A DNA stretch of 64,000 nucleotides, taken from the NCBI RefSeq assembly GCF_008000815.1, contig NZ_CP042806.1:6324001-6388000 (forward strand). Direction: 5' to 3'. The first letter of the stretch is position 1, and every line of letters starts with the position of its first letter. Of the stretch, positions 54,787 through 63,419 are shown one piece after another. The stretch is from Terriglobus albidus. Its GTDB lineage: Bacteria; Acidobacteriota; Terriglobia; Terriglobales; Acidobacteriaceae. The notes under the pieces are model-generated. The model searched no databases. It worked only from the letters and a program-made list of their open reading frames with translations, and had not been told where the DNA came from. The position numbers and the translations under genes were made by a program.

Positions 54787-55331
54787 TGAAGCAGGCAACA
54801 ATCATCGACAAGCGCGCAGTACGCGTCAATGCAGACACATTCCGTTTCGAACGCCTGTTCCCCGGCCCGATCGAACGGGTGTGGGAATACCTGGTAGACG
54901 GCGAGAAGCGTGGCAAGTGGCTCGCGAGAGGAGACGCAGGAACCTCGGTCGGCGAAGAGTTCCAGATGCGCTTCAAACACGCCGAGCTGACACCAGAGCC
55001 GGGCGAGATGCCGGAACGGTTCAAACAGTACGAGAACGGCCATACCAGCACACATAAAGTCACCCTGTGGGAGCCTCCCCGCCGTTTCGGCATGAGCTGG
55101 GGAGAAGGAGAGGAGCCATCCGAGGTCATCTTCGAACTCACGCCCGAGGGCAAGAAAGTCCGCTTCGTCCTGACACATCGCCGCGTCTCCGATGCCAGCC
55201 AGGCAGAGGGTTACACCAAAGGCTGGCATACGCATCTGGAGGTGCTGGAAGGGGTGCTGGAAGAGAAGCCGCTGGAGCCCTTCTGGGATCTCTTCCGCAA
55301 GTCCGAAGCGCTTTACGAGACAGCCTCGTAA
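54786..55331 (+). CDS. SRPBCC (AHSA1-like) domain protein
   Basis: A 181-residue START/Bet v1-fold protein. FERLFPGPIERVWEYLVDGEKRGKW at its start and KVTLWEPPRRFGMSW are typical of AHSA1-like domains, which hold hydrophobic ligands. A GTG start at 54786 is supported by AAAGGAG about 8 nt upstream; the open frame further upstream is the arsR gene in another frame. It is co-transcribed with arsR, as is common. Ligand unknown. Confidence 0.9.
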   Translation: MKQATIIDKRAVRVNADTFRFERLFPGPIERVWEYLVDGEKRGKWLARGDAGTSVGEEFQMRFKHAELTPEPGEMPERFKQYENGHTSTHKVTLWEPPRRFGMSWGEGEEPSEVIFELTPEGKKVRFVLTHRRVSDASQAEGYTKGWHTHLEVLEGVLEEKPLEPFWDLFRKSEALYETAS

Positions 55332-55431
55332 CAAACGGCCTCGCGGATGACTCCCCGCGAGGCCCATTTTCGTTGCGCCCTCTACAATCAAAGAGACAGC
55401 TTTTTTTGAGAGTAGAGGACCCACCCCAGCA

Positions 55432-56529
55432 ATGGCTTTGAACTGTGGCATCGTCGGCCTGCCGAACGTCGGCAAGAGCACGATCTTCAACGCGCTGACC
55501 TCGGCCAAGGCGATGGCCGCCAACTATCCGTTCTGCACCATCGAGCCCAATGTGGGCGTTGTGGTCGTGCCCGATCCCCGTCTCGACAAGATCACCAACT
55601 TCGTCAAGCCGGCCAAGACCGTGCCCACGACGATGGAGTTCGTCGATATCGCCGGCCTGGTCGCCGGCGCCAGCAAGGGCGAGGGCCTCGGCAACCAGTT
55701 CCTGGGCCACATCCGCTCGACGGATGCCATCGCACACGTCGTCCGCTGCTTCGACGATGACAATGTCGTCCACGTCGCCGGCGGCGTGAATCCGTTGAGC
55801 GACATCGATGTCATCAACACCGAGCTTCTGCTCGCCGACCTCGAGTCGGTCGAGAAGCGCCTCGTCAAAACCGAGAAGGTCGCCAAGAACTCGCAGGACG
55901 CCAAAGTGAAGAGCGAGCTCTCCGCCCTGAAGAAGCTGCAGGCTGTGCTTGGCGAGGGCAAGCCCGCTCGCGTCGCCGATCTCACCGAAGATGAACTGAT
56001 TGCCAGCCGTGAGCTCTTCCTCATCACCCAGAAGCCCATGCTCTACGTCGCCAATGTCGACGAGACCGGTCTGACCGAAGGCAATGAGTGGACAGCACAG
56101 GTGGAGAAGCGCGCCGCCGAAGAGGGCAGCGAGGTTGTGCGTATCTGCGGAGCGATGGAGAGCGAGATCGCTCTGCTCGATCCGGAAGAGCGCAAAGAGT
56201 TCCTCTCTGCCATGGGCCTGGAAGAGCCCGGCCTGAACCGCCTGATCCGCGCTGCCTACAAGCTGCTGCACCTGATCACGTACTTCACCGCCGGCGTCAC
56301 CGAAGTCCGGGCCTGGACCATCAAGCGCGGCACCAAGGCTCCGGGAGCCGCCGGAGTGATCCACTCAGACTTCGAGAAGGGGTTCATCCGCGCCGAGGCC
56401 TACCACTGCGACGATCTGTTCACGCTGGGCAGCGAGCAGGCGGTGAAGGAGAAGGGCCTCTACCGCTCGGAAGGTAAAGAGTACGTCGTCAAGGACGGCG
56501 ACATCCTCTTCTTCAAGTTCAACGTCTAG
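55432..56529 (+). CDS. ychF: Redox-regulated ATPase YchF (Obg family)
   Basis: A 365-residue P-loop protein. G1 is [15 protein letters not shown], and the sequence after it ([19 protein letters not shown]) is YchF-specific. The G4 motif is altered from NKxD, as in YchF (MLYVANVDE), giving ATP preference. A coiled-coil insert and a C-terminal TGS domain ([32 protein letters not shown]) follow. It binds ribosomes and is linked to stress control. It appears to be transcribed alone. Confidence 0.96.
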   Translation: MALNCGIVGLPNVGKSTIFNALTSAKAMAANYPFCTIEPNVGVVVVPDPRLDKITNFVKPAKTVPTTMEFVDIAGLVAGASKGEGLGNQFLGHIRSTDAIAHVVRCFDDDNVVHVAGGVNPLSDIDVINTELLLADLESVEKRLVKTEKVAKNSQDAKVKSELSALKKLQAVLGEGKPARVADLTEDELIASRELFLITQKPMLYVANVDETGLTEGNEWTAQVEKRAAEEGSEVVRICGAMESEIALLDPEERKEFLSAMGLEEPGLNRLIRAAYKLLHLITYFTAGVTEVRAWTIKRGTKAPGAAGVIHSDFEKGFIRAEAYHCDDLFTLGSEQAVKEKGLYRSEGKEYVVKDGDILFFKFNV

Positions 56530-56606
56530 AGCAAAGACCGCGGTCGCGTTTCAATGCAAGAATAGTTTCAATCTCCACATCTCCGTGGATGAGAGGAACC
56601 GTTCCG

Positions 56607-58028
56607 ATGTCGATGACGCGCCGTACCCTGCTTGCATCGGCGCTGGGAGCAGCCGCAACCGCGGCCGCCCCGGTGCTGACTGCCGCCACCACCTCCCGCC
56701 GGCCGAACATCCTCTTCATCCTGGCCGACGACATGGGCTGGGGCGACCCCGCCGTCTACGGCTCCGCCAAAATCAAAACCCCGAACATTGACCGCCTGGC
56801 GGCGCAGGGCATGCGCTTCACGCAGGGCTACGCCGGAGCTCCGGTCTGCGGCCCATCGCGCTGCACGCTGATGACCGGCCTGCACGGCGGTCACGCGCGC
56901 GTCCGCGACAACTTCGCTCTCGCAGCGGGCAAAGTCGGCCATAAAGGCAAAGAAGAGATTCGCCGAGCCAGCCTGCTGCCCGAAGACCGCACCGTCGCCG
57001 ACTACCTGCGCCAGGCAGGCTACCGCACCGGCCTGATGGGTAAGTGGCATCTCGATGGCTACGACCCAGAGGCCACGCCGAATCGCCATGGCTTCGAAGA
57101 GTTCAAAGGCTGGCTGACGCAGCGCGAAGAGACACAGGGCTACTGGCCGGCAAAGCGCATGCGCAATGAAGAAGAGATCGACATCCTCGAAAATTCGGGC
57201 GGCCGCCAGGGACGCTACGACACGGTGATGATCACGGAAGACTCCATCGACTTCATCACCCGGCACAAGGATGAGCCCTTCTTTCTCTACACCGCCTTTG
57301 ACAGTCCGCACAGTCCCTACACCGCTCCGGACTTCGGGCCTTACGCCGACGAGAAAGGCTGGTCCGACGATGAGAAGACTTACGCTTCCATGATCTGGTG
57401 GATGGACAAGGGCATCGGACAGATCCTCGATACGCTGAAGCGCTTGCATCTGGACGAAAACACCATCATCTTCTTCGCCTCTGACAACGGTCCGCGCTCC
57501 GAGCCCACGCCGGCGCAGACCCGCGTGATCGATTTCTTCGACTCCAACGGCAACCTGACCGGCTACAAGCGCGACATGTATGAAGGCGGCATACGCGATC
57601 CGTTGATCGTTCGCTGGACCGGCCAGATCAAGGCCGGTTCCATCAGCCAGATGCCCGTCTATTTCCCTGACTTTCTGCCCACAGCGCTCGACCTTGCCGG
57701 AGCTCCATCGGAGCCGACCGACGGCATCAGCATCCGTCCCTATCTACTAAGCGGACGTACCGGCGAAGACCGTTTCCTCTACTGGGAGTTCTATGAGCCC
57801 GTCTACCGTCAGGCCGGACGTCTGGGCAAATGGAAGGCTGTACGTCTGAAGAAGGGCGCCAAACTCGAGCTCTATGACCTGAGCGTCGATCCCTGGGAGA
57901 GCAAAAACATCGCCGCCCAGCATCCCGACATCGTCGCCCGTATGGACGAGGAGATGAAGAAAGCCCATCGCGAGTCACCCGAGTATCCCGACAATCCCCC
58001 CAACAACGGCGCAAAAGCACCGGAGTAG
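56607..58028 (+). CDS. Exported sulfatase (arylsulfatase A family)
   Basis: A 473-residue sulfatase beginning at the ATG at 56607, with GAGAGGA about 10 nt upstream. TRRTLLASALG followed by an Ala-rich hydrophobic stretch is a likely Tat signal. LADDMGWGDPAVYG has the metal-binding Asp pair. The formylglycine site is CGPSR with Cys81, of the Cys type that needs a formylglycine-generating enzyme or anaerobic maturase (not in the window). GKWHLDGYDPEATPNRHGFEEF is a substrate-pocket stretch. It removes sulfate esters, perhaps from algal or plant glycans. Confidence 0.9.
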   Translation: MSMTRRTLLASALGAAATAAAPVLTAATTSRRPNILFILADDMGWGDPAVYGSAKIKTPNIDRLAAQGMRFTQGYAGAPVCGPSRCTLMTGLHGGHARVRDNFALAAGKVGHKGKEEIRRASLLPEDRTVADYLRQAGYRTGLMGKWHLDGYDPEATPNRHGFEEFKGWLTQREETQGYWPAKRMRNEEEIDILENSGGRQGRYDTVMITEDSIDFITRHKDEPFFLYTAFDSPHSPYTAPDFGPYADEKGWSDDEKTYASMIWWMDKGIGQILDTLKRLHLDENTIIFFASDNGPRSEPTPAQTRVIDFFDSNGNLTGYKRDMYEGGIRDPLIVRWTGQIKAGSISQMPVYFPDFLPTALDLAGAPSEPTDGISIRPYLLSGRTGEDRFLYWEFYEPVYRQAGRLGKWKAVRLKKGAKLELYDLSVDPWESKNIAAQHPDIVARMDEEMKKAHRESPEYPDNPPNNGAKAPE

Positions 58029-58040
58029 GCATTGGGTGCC

Positions 58041-58081
58041 CTAGGTCCCCCGGGGACCTGGGTATTCGCGCTCCGCGCGAA
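58041..58081. repeat. Variable-stem hairpin plus covarying small hairpin
   Basis: AGGTCCC-CCG-GGGACCT (58043-58059) is followed by TTCGCGC-TCC-GCGCGAA (58065-58081). Compared with the copy at 2374, two stem positions have changed together (A to C and T to G). Confidence 0.65.
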
Positions 58082-58106
58082 CCGTTTCTCCCTTCCTCAG
58101 CACTGA

Positions 58107-58155
58107 CAGCATGGGTAGCGAAGCAGATTTCTCCGCTTCGCTACGAAATGACAAA
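58107..58155. repeat. GCAGATTTCTCCGC...GAAATGACAAA dispersed element
   Basis: One arm of the TTTGTCATTTCG element class, between the sulfatase and aminotransferase genes. Confidence 0.6.
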
Positions 58156-58274
58156 AAGAAGACTGCATCGAGCAAGTCAGGAATCGGAATCATCAACATT
58201 CCACTACTGTTTTCCAGCGTTCCAGAACGTTCCTGACCAAGCCCACAGGCCTTACGTGGGAAAATAGAGACATT

Positions 58275-59465
58275 GTGAGCGACGAATTTCCTAGAATCAA
58301 ACGCCTTCCGCCCTATGTCTTCAACATAACCGGCGAGCTGAAGGCGGCGGCGCGTAAGCGCGGCGAAGACATCATCGACTTCGGCATGGGTAATCCTGAC
58401 GGCGCGACGCCGCAGCATATTGTCGACAAGATGATTGAGGCGGCGCACAAGACGCGCACGCATCGCTATTCGCTTTCGAAGGGAATTCCCCGCCTGCGCA
58501 AAGCCATCTGCAACTGGTACGCGCAGCGTTACAACGTCGAGTTCGATCCTGCGACCGAGGCCATCATGACCATCGGCTCGAAGGAGGGCATCGCCCACTT
58601 CTGCCTCGCCGTGCTCGACAAAGGCGACACCGTGCTGGTGCCCAACCCCAGCTATCCGATCCACATCTACGGCCCGGTCATCGCCGGTGCGGATGTGCTC
58701 AGCATTCCCATCACTGATTCGACTGATGACTTTCTGGCACGCATTCAGGATGTGATTCCGCGCATGACGCCGCGCCCCAAGGTGCTGATCGTCAATTTCC
58801 CCGCCAATCCCACCGCCCAGTGCGTTGACCTTCCCTTCTTCGAGAAGCTGGTCGCCATCTGCAAGGAGTACGGTGTGTGGCTGGTGCACGATCTCGCCTA
58901 CGCCGACATCGCCTTCGACGGCTATACGCCACCGAGCGTGATGCAAGTGCCCGGAGCCAAAGACATCGCCGTCGAGTTCTTCACGCTCTCGAAGAGCTAC
59001 AACATGCCCGGCTGGCGCGTCGGCTTCATGGTCGGCAACCAGAAGCTCGTCGGCGCTCTGGCCCGCATCAAGAGCTACTTCGACTACGGCACCTTCACGC
59101 CGATCCAGGTCGCCAGCATCCTCGCGCTGGAAGGTCCGCAGGACTGTGTCAAAGCCATCTGCGACAACTACCGCTCACGCCGCGATGTACTCGTTCACGG
59201 CCTGAACAAGCTGGGCTGGCCGGTGGATCTACCGAAGGCAACGATGTTCGCCTGGGCCAGGATTCCAGAGCAGTATCGCCACCTGAAGTCGCTCGAGTTC
59301 TCAAAGCTGATGCTCGAACAGGCCAAGGTCGCAGTAAGCCCCGGCATCGGCTTCGGTGAGTATGGCGATGAGTACGTCCGCTTCTCGCTGATCGAGAACG
59401 AAGAGCGTACCCGCCAGGCACTGCGTGGCATCAAGCATATGTTCTCGAAGCCCATCGGCGATTAA
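58275..59465 (+). CDS. Class I aminotransferase (AlaC-like alanine/aromatic transaminase)
   Basis: A 396-residue fold type I PLP enzyme beginning with GTG at 58275 ([16 protein letters not shown]). [29 protein letters not shown] and [13 protein letters not shown] (the lysine of the SKSxxMxGWRxG motif) are in place. The likeness is to AlaC/YfdZ, which moves an amino group between alanine and 2-oxoglutarate. Other class I roles cannot be excluded. Confidence 0.88.
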   Translation: MSDEFPRIKRLPPYVFNITGELKAAARKRGEDIIDFGMGNPDGATPQHIVDKMIEAAHKTRTHRYSLSKGIPRLRKAICNWYAQRYNVEFDPATEAIMTIGSKEGIAHFCLAVLDKGDTVLVPNPSYPIHIYGPVIAGADVLSIPITDSTDDFLARIQDVIPRMTPRPKVLIVNFPANPTAQCVDLPFFEKLVAICKEYGVWLVHDLAYADIAFDGYTPPSVMQVPGAKDIAVEFFTLSKSYNMPGWRVGFMVGNQKLVGALARIKSYFDYGTFTPIQVASILALEGPQDCVKAICDNYRSRRDVLVHGLNKLGWPVDLPKATMFAWARIPEQYRHLKSLEFSKLMLEQAKVAVSPGIGFGEYGDEYVRFSLIENEERTRQALRGIKHMFSKPIGD

Positions 59466-59492
59466 CAACGCCGCGTGTTCGACGACTCTTCT

Positions 59493-59702
59493 GGTTTGTC
59501 ATCCTGAGCGAAGCGAAGGACCTGCTTTGTTGCCCTACTCTTTGTCGAGGACAAAGAGTAGGGCATTCGCGCTACGCGCGAACCCGTTTCTTGCATCCAA
59601 GACAACACGAGCGTTTAGGCTGAGAAGCAGATTTCTCCGCTGCGCTTCACCCCAGCCGGCAAAGCTGGCCGGGGACCCCGAACGCTACGAAATGACAAAA
59701 CA
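59493..59702. repeat. Repeat-filled gap: TTTGTCATCC element, 15-bp hairpin and small hairpin
   Basis: TTTGTCATCCTGAGCGAAGCG...GACCTGC starts the stretch and GCAGATTTCTCCGC...GCTACGAAATGACAAAAC ends it. Inside are the perfect 15-bp stem GCCCTACTCTTTGTC-GAG-GACAAAGAGTAGGGC (59532-59564) and TTCGCGC-TAC-GCGCGAA (59566-59582). It is gene-free. Confidence 0.7.
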
Positions 59703-59739
59703 AAAAGCGTATCGAGCTCCACTCGATACGCCCACCTAT

Positions 59740-59756
59740 TCAACAATTCAACGATC
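59740..59756. repeat. ATTCAACAATTCAACGA-type tract
   Basis: Short copy of the tract class seen after pspA. Confidence 0.5.
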
Positions 59757-59780
59757 GTGGCCGAAGGCCACGCCCTGGCT

Positions 59781-60560
59781 TTAAGCCAGCTCCGCCGACA
59801 CCGCAGGCTCTTCCTTCGCCGGCCGCTGCACATCGCTGTGCGCGTAATACATCTCCGCAATCGCATCGTGCAGCTTCTTCGTCACCGTCTCGGCATCTCT
59901 TGTCGTGAGCCCGGTGGTATCGATCGGATCACCCACGATCAGCTTCAATGGACGCGGAGCAAGAGCATACACATGCATCGGCATCAGCTCATGCGTTCCC
60001 ACCAGAGCCAGCGGAACGATCGGCACCTGTGCCTTGATTGCCATGAACGCCGCGCCCGACAACATCGAGCGGATATGGCCGTCCTTGCTGCGGCCTGCTT
60101 CCGGGAACAGCAGAAGCGGCATGCCCGATTTCAGCGCCGCCGTGCCCTTATTCAGTCCAGCGATCTGCGAGCGCAGATTCGACTGATCGATGGGTACCTG
60201 GCCGGAGCGTGTAAGGTGCCAGCCAATGAACGGGATCTTGAAGAGATAGTGATTCGCCAGGATGCGGAACTGGAATGGCAGATTGCCAAAGAGCGCCGGC
60301 GTATCCATGTAGCTGATGTGGTTCGATGCGTATACCGCGACACGTCCAAGCTTCTCGCGGCCGATCACTTTCATCGGCGAGAACGCGAGCATCAGCAGGG
60401 ACCTGGCCCATACCTGCGCAATGGCATGCTGCTGGCGTCCGCTCTTGTCCCACAACGACGTGATCAGCGAGATCATGCCGAAGAATGCCGTGGACGCGAC
60501 GATCAACGGCGCCAGCAAAACATAGGTCAGAAGCTTCTGTGCGGTGGTCGGTTTGGCCAT
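59781..60560 (-). CDS. plsC: 1-acyl-glycerol-3-phosphate acyltransferase
   Basis: A 259-residue acyltransferase beginning at the ATG at 60560. The HX4D motif is NHISYMD, motif II FLFGRIL-like sequence is FQFRILANHYLFKIPFIGW, and motif III FPEAGRSKDG supplies the glycerophosphate contact. A hydrophobic N-terminal segment (about 10-35) anchors it. It converts lysophosphatidic acid to phosphatidic acid. It lies 8 bp downstream of folC in the same transcript. Confidence 0.93.
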   Translation of the reverse strand: MAKPTTAQKLLTYVLLAPLIVASTAFFGMISLITSLWDKSGRQQHAIAQVWARSLLMLAFSPMKVIGREKLGRVAVYASNHISYMDTPALFGNLPFQFRILANHYLFKIPFIGWHLTRSGQVPIDQSNLRSQIAGLNKGTAALKSGMPLLLFPEAGRSKDGHIRSMLSGAAFMAIKAQVPIVPLALVGTHELMPMHVYALAPRPLKLIVGDPIDTTGLTTRDAETVTKKLHDAIAEMYYAHSDVQRPAKEEPAVSAELA

Positions 60561-60568
60561 CGTAGGTC

Positions 60569-61930
60569 CTACATCTCTTTCTTCAGAATCTGTCGCACGT
60601 CGCCGATCAGATAGACCGAGCCGGTCACAATAACGAGTCCGCCGGCGGGCGTAACAGCGCGAGCCTGCTCTACAGCAGCAGCAACATCCGGAGCTGTTGT
60701 GGCTGGGATATCCAAACGCACAGCTGCCTGTTTCAGATCGTCGATCGACGCGGCGCGTGGGTTCATCATCGGCGCCAGCACGATATGATCCTGCACGCGG
60801 TCGGCGCTTGCGTCGAAGAGTGGGAACAGAATCTGCGCAATTTCGTCTACGGCTTTGTCCCGCAGGCAGGAGAACAACAGCGTACGCGGCCGCGACTCCG
60901 GAAGCTGACCCAGCGCGGAGCGCAGCGTCCATGCGCCGTCAGGGTTATGCGCCACATCGAGCAGGAACTCCATACCGCCGCTGGTCAGCAGCTCCAACCG
61001 TCCCGGCCACTCGGTCTGGTGAATTCCCACAGCGATGCTACCGGCCGTGATCTTCGCAAAGTCATGATGCTCGCGAAGCTCGACCGCGGTGGCAATCGCC
61101 AGCGCGAGATTGCGCTGCTGGTGTGCTCCGCCCAGCGGAGCATCGATGGTGATGTCTTCCCCAAGCACACGCAGGGGATACACGTTGCGGAAGGGACTTG
61201 TCTGCGCCAGGCCGCGGTCAGGGATATAGGCGGCGGCGTTGACGCCACGCACCTCCAGCGGCACGGCAACTTCGCCCAGAGCGTAGTTCGCCTCAGGATG
61301 CTGCGGCAGCGTGACCATCACGCCGTTCCTGCGCAGAATGCCGGCCTTCTCCTTCGCGATGTGCGTCAGTGTCGGCCCCAGATAGTCCATGTGATCGAGC
61401 CCGAGATCGGTAATCACTGAGACGACAGGCTCGACGATATTCGTCGCATCCAAACGCCCGCCAAGACCAACCTCCAGGACGGCAATCTCAACCTTCTGCT
61501 CCGCGAAGTAAAGGAAGGCGATCGCGGTCATCACCTCAAAGAAGCTGGGCGGTTGCGGCAACTCCCCAGCGGCAACAAGGCGGTTCGATGTGTCATCCAC
61601 ATGAAAATAGAACTGCGCAAAGGTTTCGTCGCCGATCAGCTCCCTGCCAATGCGAATGCGCTCATTAATGCGCTCCAGGTGTGGCGAGGTGTAGAGCCCG
61701 GCGCGATAACCAGAGGCGGTCAGGACACGAGCCAGCGTCGCCGCCGTCGATCCTTTGCCATTCGTGCCCGCGATCAGCACCGACGGGAAGGTGGTCTGCG
61801 GATCGCCCAGTTCTGACATCAACCGGCGCATATAGGCGAGGTCGAACTTGCGGCGGGGCGCACCCGGTTGTGGCGGCGCAAGCTCATGGCCACGGGCGTA
61901 AAGCTGTTCGACGGCAAGCTGGTAGGACAT
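60569..61930 (-). CDS. folC: Bifunctional folylpolyglutamate / dihydrofolate synthase
   Basis: A 453-residue Mur-ligase-family enzyme starting at the ATG at 61930, with GGGGAG upstream. VLIAGTNGKGSTAATLARVL is the P-loop, LYTSPHLERINERI follows as usual, and VAHNPDGAWTLRSALG starts the C-terminal domain. It adds glutamates to folate, and in bifunctional forms couples dihydropteroate to glutamate. The frame upstream to 62158 is not supported. plsC follows in the operon. Confidence 0.95.
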   Translation of the reverse strand: MSYQLAVEQLYARGHELAPPQPGAPRRKFDLAYMRRLMSELGDPQTTFPSVLIAGTNGKGSTAATLARVLTASGYRAGLYTSPHLERINERIRIGRELIGDETFAQFYFHVDDTSNRLVAAGELPQPPSFFEVMTAIAFLYFAEQKVEIAVLEVGLGGRLDATNIVEPVVSVITDLGLDHMDYLGPTLTHIAKEKAGILRRNGVMVTLPQHPEANYALGEVAVPLEVRGVNAAAYIPDRGLAQTSPFRNVYPLRVLGEDITIDAPLGGAHQQRNLALAIATAVELREHHDFAKITAGSIAVGIHQTEWPGRLELLTSGGMEFLLDVAHNPDGAWTLRSALGQLPESRPRTLLFSCLRDKAVDEIAQILFPLFDASADRVQDHIVLAPMMNPRAASIDDLKQAAVRLDIPATTAPDVAAAVEQARAVTPAGGLVIVTGSVYLIGDVRQILKKEM

Positions 61931-62099
61931 GACGGGCTCCCCTTCTATTTTAGTGAACCGAATACCACCAAGGTGGAATAGGGAATCCCACCCCCGTTCG
62001 CTGCCTGCATGCCGAAGTGGAATGTTGCTCGAAGCACATTCGAGAGATGCTGATTTTGCCAGGAACGCTAAGACGTTCCGCAGAAAAGAGGCACACAGT

Positions 62100-62201
62100 A
62101 TGCACGACATCGTCATCGCTATTATTTTTGTTGCCATGGTTCTCGCACCTTGTATCACCGCCGCCCGCTCCGGCGCCGCCGAGGCCGAAGAGAACCTCTA
62201 A
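62100..62201 (+). CDS. Tiny predicted membrane protein (33 residues)
   Basis: A 33-residue protein (MHDIVIAIIFVAMVLAPCIT then a polar tail ARSGAAEAEENL). AGAGG lies upstream, and a hairpin (AAGACCGCA...TGCGGTCTT, 62247-62277) follows it. One membrane helix with a C-terminal Glu-rich tail. It is divergent from folC. The coding call rests on the ribosome site and the hairpin, with no homology test. Confidence 0.5.
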   Translation: MHDIVIAIIFVAMVLAPCITAARSGAAEAEENL

Positions 62202-62246
62202 ACCCAGAGATCAATCAGAGGATCACGCACCTTGTGTGCGGCGAAC

Positions 62247-62277
62247 AAGACCGCAGTCCGAACCTGGATGCGGTCTT
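62247..62277 (+). terminator. Hairpin after the 33-residue gene
   Basis: AAGACCGCA...TGCGGTCTT, 9-bp stem with a 13-nt loop. The following T run is weak (TGGTGTTT). Confidence 0.5.
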
Positions 62278-62309
62278 TGGTGTTTAAGCAGACTGCTGTT
62301 GAACCTTTT

Positions 62310-62358
62310 TGATTGTCATTTCGTAGCTCCCGGCGGGAGCGGAGAAATCTGCTTCTCC
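62310..62358. repeat. TTGTCATTTCGTAGC...GGAGAAATCTGCTTC dispersed element
   Basis: One arm of the element class, upstream of the AlkD-like gene. Confidence 0.6.
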
Positions 62359-62409
62359 TCCCATCCCCGTACTCATATACCGCTGCTTCGTGTTTAATCG
62401 GCTTCACCC

Positions 62410-63132
62410 ATGAAGATCACGGCCGCAGCGGTCAAGACAGAAGTAGCCCGGCTCGCCGATCCGGCACGCGCCACATTCCTCCAACGATTCTTCCGCACCG
62501 GTAAAGGCGAATACGCCGAAGGCGATCTCCTGCTCGGCCTCACCGTTCCGCAACAACGCACCATCGCAAAACACTTCCGCGATCTCCCTCTGCCGGAGAT
62601 CGAAAAGCTGCTCCGCTCAAAGTTCCACGAACACCGTTTGATTGCTCTGCTCCTCCTCTGCGGCCGCTATGAACGTGCTGACGGAGACAGCGAACAGCGC
62701 GAAGAACTGCATCAGTTCTACCTGGAGCACACCGCCTGGGTGAATAACTGGGACCTGGTCGATGCCTCGGCAAGAACCATGGTGGGGGAACACGTTGCTC
62801 CAGGCCAGTACGGCCTGCTCGACCGTCTCGCGGACTCCGACTCGCTGTGGGAACGCCGGATCGCCATCGTTTCCACCTACGCCTATATCCGAAAAGGAGA
62901 GCTTGCGCCGACGTTCCGCATCGCCCGCAGGCTGCTGCATGACCGCCATGACCTCATTCACAAGGCCGTCGGCTGGATGTTACGCGAGGCAGGCAAACAA
63001 TCGCCCGCGGAGCTGCTGGACTTCCTGGAAAAACACTACGCCCGTCTGCCTCGCACAGCGCTGCGGTACGCCATTGAACGCTTTCCCGAAGCACGCAGAA
63101 AGCAACTGCTGCGCGGCGAGTTCCGAGCGTAG
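62410..63132 (+). CDS. DNA alkylation repair protein (AlkD-like HEAT-repeat)
   Basis: A 240-residue all-helical protein. TVPQQRTIAKHFRDLP, NNWDLVDASARTM and the final DRHDLIHKAVGWMLREAG resemble the HEAT-like repeats of AlkD glycosylases, where Trp/Asp residues near NNWDLVD line the DNA-binding face. These enzymes remove alkylated bases such as 7-methylguanine or 3-methyladenine without base flipping. Its start is the ATG at 62410; no strong ribosome site. Confidence 0.88.
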   Translation: MKITAAAVKTEVARLADPARATFLQRFFRTGKGEYAEGDLLLGLTVPQQRTIAKHFRDLPLPEIEKLLRSKFHEHRLIALLLLCGRYERADGDSEQREELHQFYLEHTAWVNNWDLVDASARTMVGEHVAPGQYGLLDRLADSDSLWERRIAIVSTYAYIRKGELAPTFRIARRLLHDRHDLIHKAVGWMLREAGKQSPAELLDFLEKHYARLPRTALRYAIERFPEARRKQLLRGEFRA

Positions 63133-63171
63133 TCCTGGAGTTTCATTTACGGCTGTTCTCCCTGAGGATCC

Positions 63172-63328
63172 GGGTGGGAGCAGCGGGCTTCAGCCCGCTG
63201 ACTAGAAGGCATAAAAACAACGGGCTTTAGCCCTGGGCCTTCGTGTCTAACAGGAAAAGGCCCAGGGCTAAAGCCCATTCCTTTCTCGAACTGATAACGG
63301 TGGGCTGAAAGCCCACCTCTCCCACCCG
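63172..63328. repeat. REP-like hairpin cluster between the AlkD-like and methyltransferase genes
   Basis: Starts GGGTGGGAGCAGCGGGC and ends GCCCACCTCTCCCACCC. It contains GCGGGCTTCAGCCCGC, a long pair ACGGGCTTTAGCCCTGGGCC...GGCCCAGGGCTAAAGCCCAT and GTGGGCTGAAAGCCCAC. The order is the same as the cluster at 14382-15972. No gene is present. Confidence 0.8.
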
Positions 63329-63419
63329 GATCCAGGTACGATTCACTCAAGCGGCGGAGGTTCGCTAACCTCCGCCGCTCGGCTATCCTGCACCGTGTGC
63401 GGATTGGATGATAGTTCGC

